Below are positions 25,104-32,040 of a stretch of DNA of 32,040 nucleotides, one piece after another. Position numbers and translations under genes: made by a program. The notes beneath the pieces were generated by a model. That model saw only the letters and a list, made by a program, of their open reading frames with translations. It made no database searches and was not told the origin of the DNA. How positions within the stretch are numbered: position 1 is the stretch's first letter; each line of letters begins with the position of its first letter. The DNA lies in NCBI RefSeq assembly GCF_019207025.1, contig NZ_JAEEGC010000102.1, positions 1 through 32,040 on the forward strand. The letters run 5' to 3'. Origin of the DNA: Clostridium thailandense. GTDB lineage: Bacteria > Bacillota > Clostridia > Clostridiales > Clostridiaceae.

Positions 25104-27725
25104 TGTGGTCTTATTAGCTTTTGGTTTACGGTAATAGGTATTTTCTAAAGGTAAACTGTATCTAAAAATACCATCCTTTTTGTAATATGCATTTTGTAAT
25201 GCAGGTGCGCCCATAACGCATACAATTTCACCAATACCTTTAGCGCCAAAGGCGATATCAGAATTATTTTTTTCAACTAGATGAGTCTCCACAGGAGGCA
25301 TCTGTGTTGATTTGAAAATGCCCAATGTACCAAGTTTTGCTTGAGGAATACCATTTTTAAGTGGAAAGTTTTCTGTTAAGGCATATCCAAGTCCCATAGC
25401 AATTCCTCCTTCTACTTGACCTGCAGCGGTTAGAGGATTAATTATTCTACCTATGTCATGAGCTGCAATAACTTTTATAACTTTTCCGTCTTTGTCAATA
25501 ACAAAAAGTTGTGTTGCATAGCCATAGGCAATATGGCTGACTGGATTTGGTTTTGGAGAACCAATTGGATCCGTTTTAAAATCAAATTCTCCCACATATT
25601 CTTTACCATTTAAATCTTCCAAAGCATACCCAGCCTTTAAATCAGCTTTTAACTTTAAGGAAACTTGATGAGCAGCTTCTCCGGCAAATACAGTCTGACG
25701 GGATGCCGTTGTTGTACCTGAATCAGGCGTATATTTTGTATCAGGATGTTCCACTATAATCTGATCTGGAATCAATCCTGTTGTTTCACATATTATCTGC
25801 ATCAATACAGTTTGTATACCTTGTCCAATTGCACCAGCAGAGGATCTGGCATGAACTTTCCCGTTGATTACCTTTAAGTTACAGCGACCAGTATCTGGAA
25901 CACCTACTCCAACACCTGCATTTTTCATTGCGGAAGCTATACCAACATAGTAATTTGGATCAGCTTCATATTTATCAAAAGCTTCTTTAACAGCTTCTAA
26001 AGTTTCCGCCATTGCAGTTCCCTCATCTGCTATCTGGCCATTAGGTAGTGACTGCCCTGGTCTGATGGCATTGAGGTAGCGGATTTCCCATCCGGAAATA
26101 CCGGCTTTTTCTGCTAATTGATTGATGAGAGCTTCTGTAACCGCACAAGATTGTGTTACTCCAAAGCCACGGAATGCACCAGCAGGTGGATTATTGGTAT
26201 AGTAAGCATCCCCCTCAATATCCACATTTTGATAGTTATAAGGACCACCAGCGTGGGTACAAGCTCTTTGTAACACTGGTCCACCAAGAGAGGCATAAGC
26301 ACCTGTATCAGATATAAGTCTTGCTTTTAGTCCTTGGAGGATACCATTTTCATTACAACCAATTTTGCAGTATATTTTCATTGCATGGCGTTTAGGATGA
26401 TAGTTTATGCTTTCTTGGCGGCTAAAGGATACTTTTACAGGTCGTTTAGAAAGGTAAGCACAAAGTGCTGCCTGATGCTGAACACTCATATCTTCCTTGC
26501 CACCGAACCCGCCGCCAACAGCAGCACTTTGTATTCTTACTTTTTCTATGGGAAGGCCTAAGTAGGTACTTATCTCATGATACTCATCATATATACCTTG
26601 ACCTCCTGTAATAACCTTAATACCATCTTCATCAGGCAAACCAATAGCAGTTTCAGGTTCCATGAAAGCATGTTCTGTAGGTGGAAGATAGAAGGTACCT
26701 TCTACTATGTGTTTCGAATTTGTAAAAGCAGTGTCTATATTTCCTCTTTTTACTTCCTGATGGCTAAATAAATTATTTTCCGGAATTATAAACTTACCAA
26801 ATTGCATAAAACCTTCTGCGTGTATTTGATGAGCTCCGGGCTCAGCGGCCTCTTCGGGCGTGCAAATTGGTTTCAACTCTTCATATTCTACTTCTACAGC
26901 TTTTACAGCATCTATCGCTTGTTCTTTGGTTTCTGCAACTACCATTGCAAGAGTGTCACCGATACATTTTGTTTCTTCTCCCACATCAATCATTCCTGGC
27001 CAATCCTGTGCTAGGTGACCAATGTATCTATTACCTGGAATATCCTTTGCTGTATACACTGCAACAACTCCTGGCATTTTAAGTGCTTTACTTGTATCAA
27101 TCGATAGAATTTTTGCACGGGCATACTTGCTGAATACATTTTTTCCATAAAGCATATCATCAAAATTATAATCATCTGCGTACTTTGCTGTTCCAAGAAT
27201 TTTTTCAGGGGCATCTACACGGCAAGTTCTTTCACCAACTTTACCTGTTTGCTTGAGCTCTGGTACTTCTGTATTTTCTCTTAGCATTTTTGCAGCCAAG
27301 AGAATTCCATCTTCAATCTTGGCATATCCAGTACAGCGGCAAATATTAGTACGAATTGCTTGCTTTACATCTTCTCTTGTAGGATTTGGGTTTTGATCGA
27401 TCAAGCATTTACCACAAACAACCATACCAGGAATGCAGAATCCACACTGCACTGCTCCTGCAGCTGCAAAAGCATATACAAGCACTTCTCTTTCTCGTTT
27501 TGTAAAACCTTCTATAGTTTGTACTTTTTTTCCTTCTAATCTAGAAAGTTTTTGTACACAGGCACGAGTTGTTTTTCCATCAATAATAACTGTGCAAGTT
27601 CCGCAGGCTCCTTCTTTACATCCATTTTTAACTGACGTTATTCCTAAGTCTTCACGGAGAAAATCCATCAACACAATGTCTTTTTCAGATTGATAGTCTT
27701 TACCATTTACATTTACTTTGAACAT
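25101..27725 (-). CDS. Molybdenum hydroxylase (xanthine dehydrogenase family, selenium-dependent type), copy 2
   Basis: This is an 874-residue paralogue of the protein at 10572-13202; by eye most residues are the same. It has the same fused layout: CKEGACGTC and CGFC...CRCTGY for two [2Fe-2S] centres, HAFMEPE, GGQG (GSQG in copy 1), VGGGFGGKED, AFRGFG and the catalytic GIGEIV glutamate. Differences gather in a surface segment around residues 290-345 and next to the Mo-site loop (QSAAVGGGFGG here, QSAYVGGGFGG in copy 1), which might tune substrate choice. No FAD subunit is adjacent. AGGAG is 10 bases before ATG 27725. It is divergent from hyuA across a 456-base control region, so it is likely co-regulated with ring opening, unlike copy 1, which is behind a sigma-54 promoter. 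Confidence 0.94.
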   Translation of the reverse strand: MFKVNVNGKDYQSEKDIVLMDFLREDLGITSVKNGCKEGACGTCTVIIDGKTTRACVQKLSRLEGKKVQTIEGFTKREREVLVYAFAAAGAVQCGFCIPGMVVCGKCLIDQNPNPTREDVKQAIRTNICRCTGYAKIEDGILLAAKMLRENTEVPELKQTGKVGERTCRVDAPEKILGTAKYADDYNFDDMLYGKNVFSKYARAKILSIDTSKALKMPGVVAVYTAKDIPGNRYIGHLAQDWPGMIDVGEETKCIGDTLAMVVAETKEQAIDAVKAVEVEYEELKPICTPEEAAEPGAHQIHAEGFMQFGKFIIPENNLFSHQEVKRGNIDTAFTNSKHIVEGTFYLPPTEHAFMEPETAIGLPDEDGIKVITGGQGIYDEYHEISTYLGLPIEKVRIQSAAVGGGFGGKEDMSVQHQAALCAYLSKRPVKVSFSRQESINYHPKRHAMKIYCKIGCNENGILQGLKARLISDTGAYASLGGPVLQRACTHAGGPYNYQNVDIEGDAYYTNNPPAGAFRGFGVTQSCAVTEALINQLAEKAGISGWEIRYLNAIRPGQSLPNGQIADEGTAMAETLEAVKEAFDKYEADPNYYVGIASAMKNAGVGVGVPDTGRCNLKVINGKVHARSSAGAIGQGIQTVLMQIICETTGLIPDQIIVEHPDTKYTPDSGTTTASRQTVFAGEAAHQVSLKLKADLKAGYALEDLNGKEYVGEFDFKTDPIGSPKPNPVSHIAYGYATQLFVIDKDGKVIKVIAAHDIGRIINPLTAAGQVEGGIAMGLGYALTENFPLKNGIPQAKLGTLGIFKSTQMPPVETHLVEKNNSDIAFGAKGIGEIVCVMGAPALQNAYYKKDGIFRYSLPLENTYYRKPKANKTT

Positions 27726-27805
27726 TTCAAATACACTCCTATCAAATACAATTTCAAATATGTTTCCTATATTTTTATTTTGTGGAATATTTTTAGAGAT
27801 TGATA

Positions 27806-27822
27806 TTTTTTTTGGTCAAGCC
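27806..27822. promoter_or_regulatory. TTTGG-N5-CCAAA dyad upstream of Mo hydroxylase copy 2
   Basis: A short inverted repeat in the leader region of the leftward gene, 80-100 bases before its start codon. Candidate operator; the minus strand also shows TTGACC here, a possible -35 box, without a good -10 partner. Confidence 0.3.
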
Positions 27823-27879
27823 AAAAGCATAGAACAAGCTTATTACAGATATACATAAATAGTTTCATTTGGAATAGAA

Positions 27880-27895
27880 TTGAAACCGTTTAACT
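27880..27895. promoter_or_regulatory. LacI/cre-like motif, copy 1
   Basis: TTGAAACCGTTTAACT. It shares TGAAACCG-(A/T)TTAA with the copy at 28129 and differs from the CcpA cre consensus (WTGNAANCGNWNNCW) at one defined position. It is flanked on the right by a small AGCTAG/CTAGCT inverted repeat (27896-27919). Confidence 0.5.
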
Positions 27896-28023
27896 AGCTA
27901 GACTAAAATAATGCTAGCTTATACAGCTCAGCACTAACTTCATTTTTATATTTATAATTTTATATATTAAACTTTTTGCTTTCCTTAAAATTATTTTATC
28001 ATTTTAAAAATTCTATATCAAGA

Positions 28024-28070
28024 AAAAAACAAAAAAAATTTATTTTTATCAAAAAAATTTTTTGTTTTTT
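28024..28070. repeat. A/T-tract inverted repeat in the divergent control region
   Basis: AAAAAACAAAAAA (28024-28036) pairs with TTTTTTGTTTTTT (28058-28070). It lies just upstream of the hyuA promoter and could act as an UP element or bent DNA. The surrounding 27961-28080 stretch is almost wholly A+T with no reading frame. Confidence 0.45.
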
Positions 28071-28093
28071 ACCTTATTTGGAAGATCAAGTGG

Positions 28094-28122
28094 TTGCATG
28101 AAAAAAGCACTTGTTATATAAT
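28094..28122 (+). promoter_or_regulatory. Sigma-A promoter of hyuA
   Basis: TTGCAT (28094-28099), a 17-base spacer and a perfect TATAAT (28117-28122). CAAGTG/CACTTG (28087-28092, 28108-28113) flank the -35 box as a dyad, and the cre-like motif at 28129 covers the expected start of transcription. Confidence 0.8.
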
Positions 28123-28128
28123 ATAAAA

Positions 28129-28144
28129 ATGAAACCGATTAAAC
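28129..28144. promoter_or_regulatory. LacI/cre-like motif, copy 2, at the hyuA transcription start
   Basis: ATGAAACCGATTAAAC, starting 7 bases after the -10 box. A protein bound here would block transcription, so a repressor operator is likely. It is followed by a small hairpin AGCCTA-AGAA-TAGGCT (28145-28160) in the leader. Confidence 0.55.
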
Positions 28145-28181
28145 AGCCTAAGAATAGGCTTTGGCAGAGCGGGAGGAGAAA

Positions 28182-29564
28182 ATGAAAATAATAATTAAGA
28201 ACGGATTTGTTGTGAATACAGAGAGTGTTGTGAAGTGTGACCTGCTCGTCGAAGATGGTATTATCAGTGCAATGGGTGGCGGGTTTGAGGACGAAGCAGC
28301 AACTGTCATAGATGCTTCAGGCAAATATGTGTTGCCAGGTCCAATTGATGTCCATACTCATATGGATCTTCAGGCTGGACAATTTAGAGCAGTAGATGAT
28401 TTTTATAAGGGCTCTATTGCAGCAGCTTGTGGAGGAACTACATCCATTGTAGATCATATTGCCTTTGGACCAAAAGGATGCACACTTCAGCACCAATTGG
28501 ATGTTTACCACGGATTGGCGGATTCCAATTCTGTAATTGACTATGGTTTTCATGGAGTTTTACAGCATGTTAACGAAGATATTCTCTTAGAAATGGAGAA
28601 CCTAATGAAGAATGGAATTCCGAGTTTCAAGGCTTATATGACCTATGATTTCAAGTTGTCAGATGATGAACTTCTTCAAGTTATGAAAATTGTGAAAAAA
28701 GTTGGAGGAGTACTTACAGTCCATGCAGAAAATCACGAGGTCATCAATTATTTGAGAAGAAGTTTTGTAGAGGAAGGGAAGACTGAGGCAAAATATCATG
28801 CCTCGAGTAGACCACCACATACAGAAGCAGAGGCGGTTAGCCGATTAATACACTTGTCAGCAATGGCAGACTATCCTAACTTATACCTTGTGCATATATC
28901 CACTGAGGAAAGTCTTAAGGAGATAATCAAGGCCAAGGAAAATGGAGCAAAAAATATATTTGTAGAAACGTGTATTCAATATTTGCTGCTTACAGAGGAC
29001 AAATACCTTCTTCCAGAAGGAGAGGGGTTAAAATATGTAATGTCACCTCCTTTAAGAAAACAGAAGGATTGTGATGCTCTATGGAAAGGAATACAGAAGG
29101 GGATTGTACAAGTAGTAGCAACAGATCACTGTCCATTCTATTTTAAGGACAAAATTGAACATGGATTAAAGAACTTTACTCAGTGTCCCAATGGGGGTCC
29201 TGGAGTGGAGGAAAGAGTACGAGTACTCTTTACAGAAGGAGTTATGAAAAATAGAATAAGTATTCAGCATTTTGTAGAGATCGCTTCATATAATCCAGCT
29301 AAGATTATGGGAATATACCCTAAGAAAGGTAATATCCAACCAGGAGCAGATGCAGACCTTATATTGATTGATACTGAAAAGACAGGTGTAATTAGAGGAA
29401 ACATGCTTCACGGAAATGCAGGATATAGTCTCTATGAGGGATATCAATATAAGGGTGAAATAGAGATGGTAATGCAAAGAGGAAAGATTATTGTTAGTCA
29501 GGGAGAATTCATTGGAAATAGAGGAGATGGGGAGTTTTTGAATAGAATACTTCCAATTCTTTAG
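28182..29564 (+). CDS. hyuA: Dihydropyrimidinase/hydantoinase-family cyclic amidohydrolase
   Basis: This is a 460-residue enzyme, matching E. coli HyuA/YgeZ (461). The two-metal site is complete: H58 and H60 (DVHTHMD), the carboxylated lysine K150 (SFKAYMTYD), H181 (TVHAENH), the histidine in LVHISTEES and D315 (ATDHCPF). It should hydrolyse a cyclic amide or ureide ring, probably one formed during anaerobic purine breakdown. The frame is open from TTG 28161, but GGAGGAG at 28172-28178 points to ATG 28182. It is transcribed from a strong promoter divergent from Mo hydroxylase copy 2 and is followed by paired hairpins. Confidence 0.93.
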   Translation: MKIIIKNGFVVNTESVVKCDLLVEDGIISAMGGGFEDEAATVIDASGKYVLPGPIDVHTHMDLQAGQFRAVDDFYKGSIAAACGGTTSIVDHIAFGPKGCTLQHQLDVYHGLADSNSVIDYGFHGVLQHVNEDILLEMENLMKNGIPSFKAYMTYDFKLSDDELLQVMKIVKKVGGVLTVHAENHEVINYLRRSFVEEGKTEAKYHASSRPPHTEAEAVSRLIHLSAMADYPNLYLVHISTEESLKEIIKAKENGAKNIFVETCIQYLLLTEDKYLLPEGEGLKYVMSPPLRKQKDCDALWKGIQKGIVQVVATDHCPFYFKDKIEHGLKNFTQCPNGGPGVEERVRVLFTEGVMKNRISIQHFVEIASYNPAKIMGIYPKKGNIQPGADADLILIDTEKTGVIRGNMLHGNAGYSLYEGYQYKGEIEMVMQRGKIIVSQGEFIGNRGDGEFLNRILPIL

Positions 29565-29567
29565 AAA

Positions 29568-29622
29568 AATTATTTTTTTAGTCTGCAGGCTAAAAAATAA
29601 TTATGTTAGATAATTATTTTTT
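29568..29622 (+). terminator. Two overlapping hairpins after hyuA
   Basis: AATTATTTTTTTAG pairs with CTAAAAAATAATT (29568-29602, one bulge). The same right arm can instead pair with TAATTATTTTTT (29592-29622). Only one stem can form at a time; the first suits a terminator for hyuA, the second a terminator or attenuator ahead of the regulator gene. Confidence 0.7.
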
Positions 29623-29631
29623 GTATTGTAA

Positions 29632-29660
29632 TTGAATATTTATTTGTGTTTTAATAAAGT
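29632..29660 (+). promoter_or_regulatory. Possible promoter of the YheO-like gene
   Basis: TTGAAT, a 17-base spacer and TAAAGT. A moderate match only. Confidence 0.4.
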
Positions 29661-29689
29661 ATAAAGTAATAAATTTAGGGAGTGTTTTT

Positions 29690-30322
29690 ATGGATTTAAA
29701 GATGGACTTTTTAACCCGTCTTGCAAAGGCTTTGTCAAAACAATTTGGAGATAACTGCGAAATAGTTATACATGATTTAAATAAAACTTCTCTAGATAAC
29801 TCCATTGTTTCCATAGAAAATGGACATGTATCAAATAGAAGTATAGGAGATGGCCCATCGATGGTAGTACTGGATACATTGACTAAAAAACCAGAGGAGA
29901 TTGAAGATCAGCTTGCCTATTTAACTGAAGTTGATGGCAAAATGATAAAATCAAGTACTATATATATAAGAGATGAAAAAGGTGATATAACCGGTATTTT
30001 TGGTATTAATTATGATATATCTCCTATGGTTGCTTTTCAAAAAGAGATAAAGAATCTCATTGGTATTGAATCTCCACAAAGTGAGGAGTCAACTCATATC
30101 TATCATAATGTAAATAATTTGCTGGATGATTTGATTCAACGGGCTGTAGATATGGTAGGGCGTCCAGTTTCATATATGACCAGAGAAGATAAGATCAAAG
30201 CTATTAAGTTTTTAAATGAGCATGGTGCATTTTTGATTACAAAGTCTGGTAATAAAATATCAAATTACTTTGGTATATCTAAATATACAATGTATAGTTA
30301 TCTTGATAAAGAAGTGGAGTAA
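29690..30322 (+). CDS. YheO-like PAS/HTH transcriptional regulator (DauR-like)
   Basis: This is a 210-residue protein. Residues about 5-120 match the YheO-type PAS domain (LAKALSKQFGDNCEIVIHDL, DGKMIKSSTIYIRDEKGDITGIFGINYD). The C-terminal 65 residues (REDKIKAIKFLNEHGAFLITKSGNKISNYFGISKYTMYSYL) are the matching HTH_22-type DNA-binding domain. Family members such as DauR repress amino-acid catabolic operons and respond to a small ligand. AGGGAGTG is well placed before ATG 29690. Lying just after hyuA and facing arcC-ygeW, it is a good candidate for the local regulator of the purine genes. Confidence 0.9.
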   Translation: MDLKMDFLTRLAKALSKQFGDNCEIVIHDLNKTSLDNSIVSIENGHVSNRSIGDGPSMVVLDTLTKKPEEIEDQLAYLTEVDGKMIKSSTIYIRDEKGDITGIFGINYDISPMVAFQKEIKNLIGIESPQSEESTHIYHNVNNLLDDLIQRAVDMVGRPVSYMTREDKIKAIKFLNEHGAFLITKSGNKISNYFGISKYTMYSYLDKEVE

Positions 30323-30335
30323 AGAGAAGAATTTA

Positions 30336-30372
30336 AAAAGGCTGCTGAAAAATAAATTTTCAGCAGCCTTTT
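30336..30372 (+). terminator. Terminator after the YheO-like gene
   Basis: AAAAGGCTGCTGAAAA (30336-30351) pairs perfectly with 30357-30372, a 16-bp stem with a 5-base loop ending in TTTT. Confidence 0.93.
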
Positions 30373-30376
30373 GATA

Positions 30377-30746
30377 TATAGATACCCACGGCCGACACTT
30401 AACTTATACTATGAAAATCATCGGTAATAATTGAAAGATGTAAACATATTTCTAGAGGACAATTGACAAAGGACATAGGACAGTAAAGGTAAGTTTTCTT
30501 CCTTACGTCAGAAAGCTAATTTATTTTTTAGGCTTGTTTTGTGAGTGTAAAACATCGCTTATTCAAATACTCAGAAAGTAGAAGTTTCTTTTAATTTAAA
30601 GATTTTTCGTAGTGTAGCGGAGAAAAATCCTCCTTTACTGTCCTATGTCAATTGTCCTCTGTCCTCTAAAAAAATATTTAATTTGTGTTAACTGTTACCA
30701 ATAAATATTTTTTATAAGTTAAGTGTCGGCCGTGGACGTCTATAGT
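30377..30746. repeat. Large palindromic element with CGGCCGTGG ends (element 3)
   Basis: A 22-bp perfect terminal inverted repeat: 30386-30407 (CCACGGCCGACACTTAACTT...) with 30714-30735, extended outward by TATAGA/TCTATA. The arms show weaker complementarity inward. The ends share CGGCCGTGG and TCTATA with elements 1 and 2. It contains a MITE-like repeat at 30453-30668. It fills the gap between two terminators in a convergent 3'-3' region and has no reading frame of note. Confidence 0.82.
30453..30668. mobile_element. MITE-like repeat nested in element 3
   Basis: 37-base arms (30453-30489 and 30632-30668) are inverted copies with five differences. They are built of GGACA units (for example GAGGACAATTGACA and GGACATAGGACAGTAAAGG), a pattern I recognise from small non-coding repeats in Clostridium genomes. 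It is 216 bases long with no coding capacity. No clear target-site duplication. Confidence 0.65.
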
Positions 30747-30757
30747 AATATAAATAG

Positions 30758-30807
30758 AAAAACAACTGTTTCTGAACTAACTAATTAGTCTAGAAACAGT
30801 TGTTTTT
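30758..30807 (-). terminator. Terminator after arcC
   Basis: AAAAACAACTGTTTC (30758-30772) pairs perfectly with GAAACAGTTGTTTTT (30793-30807), giving a T-run in the leftward direction of transcription. Confidence 0.9.
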
Positions 30808-30830
30808 ATTTAACTAATATTAACTTTGGC

Positions 30831-31769
30831 TTATTTATTTCTGATAAATGTACCTGTTTTACCGTTAATTCCGTCTTTTGCTTTTTCAAGAAGGGTAATT
30901 AACGCAGTGTGGTTATCTCCAGAAGCTGCAAAGTCAACTGCAGCCTGCACTTTAGGAAGCATAGAGCCAGGAGCAAAGTGACCTTGACTCATGTACTCTT
31001 TGGCTTCTTCTACTGTAACATTGTCAAGCCACTTTTCATTAGGACCTCTAAAATCAATAGCAACCTTTTCTACAGCAGTTAGTATAATTAAGAAGTCAGC
31101 ATTAACTTCCTTTGCAAGTAGGCTGCTAGCAAAATCTTTATCAATTACAGCGCCAACACCTTTTAGGTGCTTTCCTTGTCTTATAACAGGTATACCACCG
31201 CCTCCGCAAGAAACAACGACTTCACCTGAGTTTAATAGATTTTTTATAGTATCAATTTCAATTATCTCTTTTGGGAGAGGAGAAGCTACTACTCTTCTAT
31301 AACCTCTTCCTGAATCTTCAATTACAGTAAGACCTTTTGCTTCTGCAAGCTTCTTGCCTTCTTCGTCCATGAAAGGACCAATTGGTTTTGTAGGATTTTG
31401 GAACTTAGGATCATCCTCATCCACACGAACCTGAGTAATTACTGTAGTAACAGATTTTTTTATGCCACGGTTAAGAAGTTCTTCTTTCAAAGCATTCTGT
31501 AAATCGTAGCCTATATATGCCTGACTCATAGCAACACATACTGACAGTGGAGTGAATGATGGATGCTCAGGATTTGAGCGTCCAAACATATCCATAGCAT
31601 CATTAATCATTCCAACCTGTGGTCCGTTTCCATGAGAGATTACAACTTCATGGCCTTCTTCTATTAAATCGGCAATAGCTTTTGCTGTATTTTTAACTGC
31701 AACCATTTGTTCGGGTAGATTATTACCAAGGGCATTTCCACCTAAAGCAATAACAATTCTTTTTTTCAT
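30831..31769 (-). CDS. arcC: Carbamate kinase
   Basis: This is a 312-residue kinase of the amino-acid kinase fold. Signatures: IALGGNALG at the start, SHGNGPQVG near 45-53, CGGGGIPV near 198-205, GVGAVIDKDFASSLLA near 216-231, and FAPGSMLPKVQAA near 271-283. It converts carbamoyl phosphate and ADP to carbamate and ATP. Its start ATG 31769 is 22 bases after the ygeW copy B stop, with GAAGGGGTGAAGG between, so ygeW-arcC form one unit: the transferase yields carbamoyl phosphate and the kinase harvests it as ATP. No arginine deiminase or ornithine transcarbamylase genes are nearby, which favours a purine-linked rather than arginine-linked role. Confidence 0.95.
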   Translation of the reverse strand: MKKRIVIALGGNALGNNLPEQMVAVKNTAKAIADLIEEGHEVVISHGNGPQVGMINDAMDMFGRSNPEHPSFTPLSVCVAMSQAYIGYDLQNALKEELLNRGIKKSVTTVITQVRVDEDDPKFQNPTKPIGPFMDEEGKKLAEAKGLTVIEDSGRGYRRVVASPLPKEIIEIDTIKNLLNSGEVVVSCGGGGIPVIRQGKHLKGVGAVIDKDFASSLLAKEVNADFLIILTAVEKVAIDFRGPNEKWLDNVTVEEAKEYMSQGHFAPGSMLPKVQAAVDFAASGDNHTALITLLEKAKDGINGKTGTFIRNK

Positions 31770-31791
31770 AGAAATCCTTCACCCCTTCTAA

Positions 31792-32040
31792 TTAGTCCAT
31801 CTTTCTTGGCTTTGAAGCTGATTCTAATGCTTTTAAAGTTTCTTGTGGATTTTTGAATTTGCTTAAGAAAATCATAGCAGCTATAATATATGGTTTGAAG
31901 CTTGCTTCTTTGTAAAGTGGTGTACGATAACGATCGAATACGCTAGCATCAACTTCACCAGTTTCACAGCTTACACCAGTGATATCAGCTGGAAGACAGT
32001 GCAAGTAAAGAGCTTTTCCGTCTTTAGTAAGCTTCATCAT
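31792..32040 (-). CDS. ygeW: YgeW-type carbamoyltransferase, C-terminal fragment (copy B)
   Basis: The last 82 residues of a second YgeW, running into the right edge of the window. The HCLP motif is at the same place as in copy A. The first 55 residues of the two fragments are nearly identical, whereas the tails differ (FKNPQETLKALESASKPRKMD here). The ATG at the window edge is internal to the gene. It is followed directly by arcC on the same strand. Two copies, one with ygfK-ssnA and one with arcC, suggest recent duplication with separate pairing. Confidence 0.88.
   Translation of the reverse strand: MMKLTKDGKALYLHCLPADITGVSCETGEVDASVFDRYRTPLYKEASFKPYIIAAMIFLSKFKNPQETLKALESASKPRKMD

Noticed and set aside
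26334..27082. Several plus-strand frames of 64-75 codons within Mo hydroxylase copy 2
   Set aside because: They lie opposite a well-conserved gene. Similar opposite-strand frames occur in copy 1 simply because the two genes are alike.

Overview
The window is AT-rich, with mostly ATG starts, strong AGGAGG-type ribosome binding sites, many intrinsic terminators, a two-component pair, YitT and PAS/HTH regulators, and short Clostridium-style palindromic repeats. This points to an anaerobic Bacillota member close to Clostridium; I cannot name the species. I see no tRNA, rRNA, CRISPR array or transposase gene.

Layout. (1) 1-4754, plus strand: the 3' end of ygeW, then ygfK and ssnA, all classed with 'selenium metabolism' and now linked to anaerobic purine/urate breakdown. 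(2) 4845-8972: a chemotaxis receptor, a TetR regulator and a sigma-54 activator. (3) 9376-13202: a dihydroorotate-dehydrogenase-like (PreA-like) iron-sulfur flavoprotein and a molybdenum hydroxylase (copy 1), behind a very good -24/-12 promoter. (4) 13444-25053: genes with no evident purine role: a phosphodiesterase, UvsE, GlnRS, a hemerythrin/DUF438 protein facing a ferritin-like protein, a short-chain dehydrogenase, an XRE-cupin regulator facing an M24 peptidase, a response regulator/histidine kinase pair, and YitT. (5) 25101-32040: molybdenum hydroxylase copy 2 (minus), divergent hyuA (plus), a YheO-like regulator (plus), then carbamate kinase arcC and a second ygeW (both minus).

How it works together (inference on known families). 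The molybdenum hydroxylases would interconvert purines, YgfK and the PreA-like protein would supply flavin/Fe-S redox chemistry, SsnA would deaminate, HyuA would open a cyclic amide ring, and YgeW plus ArcC would recover ATP from a carbamoyl group. Neighbours often found with this set (ygeX, ygeY, a FAD subunit such as ygfM, a purine permease) are not in the window.

Two structural points stand out. The purine genes lie as an inverted, partly duplicated arrangement (ygeW and the hydroxylase are each present twice in opposite orientation), and both window edges cut ygeW at the same homologous codon. In addition, three palindromic elements sit in the convergent 3'-3' gaps; two of them share a core whose stem shows compensatory base changes, and the third contains a nested MITE-like repeat.
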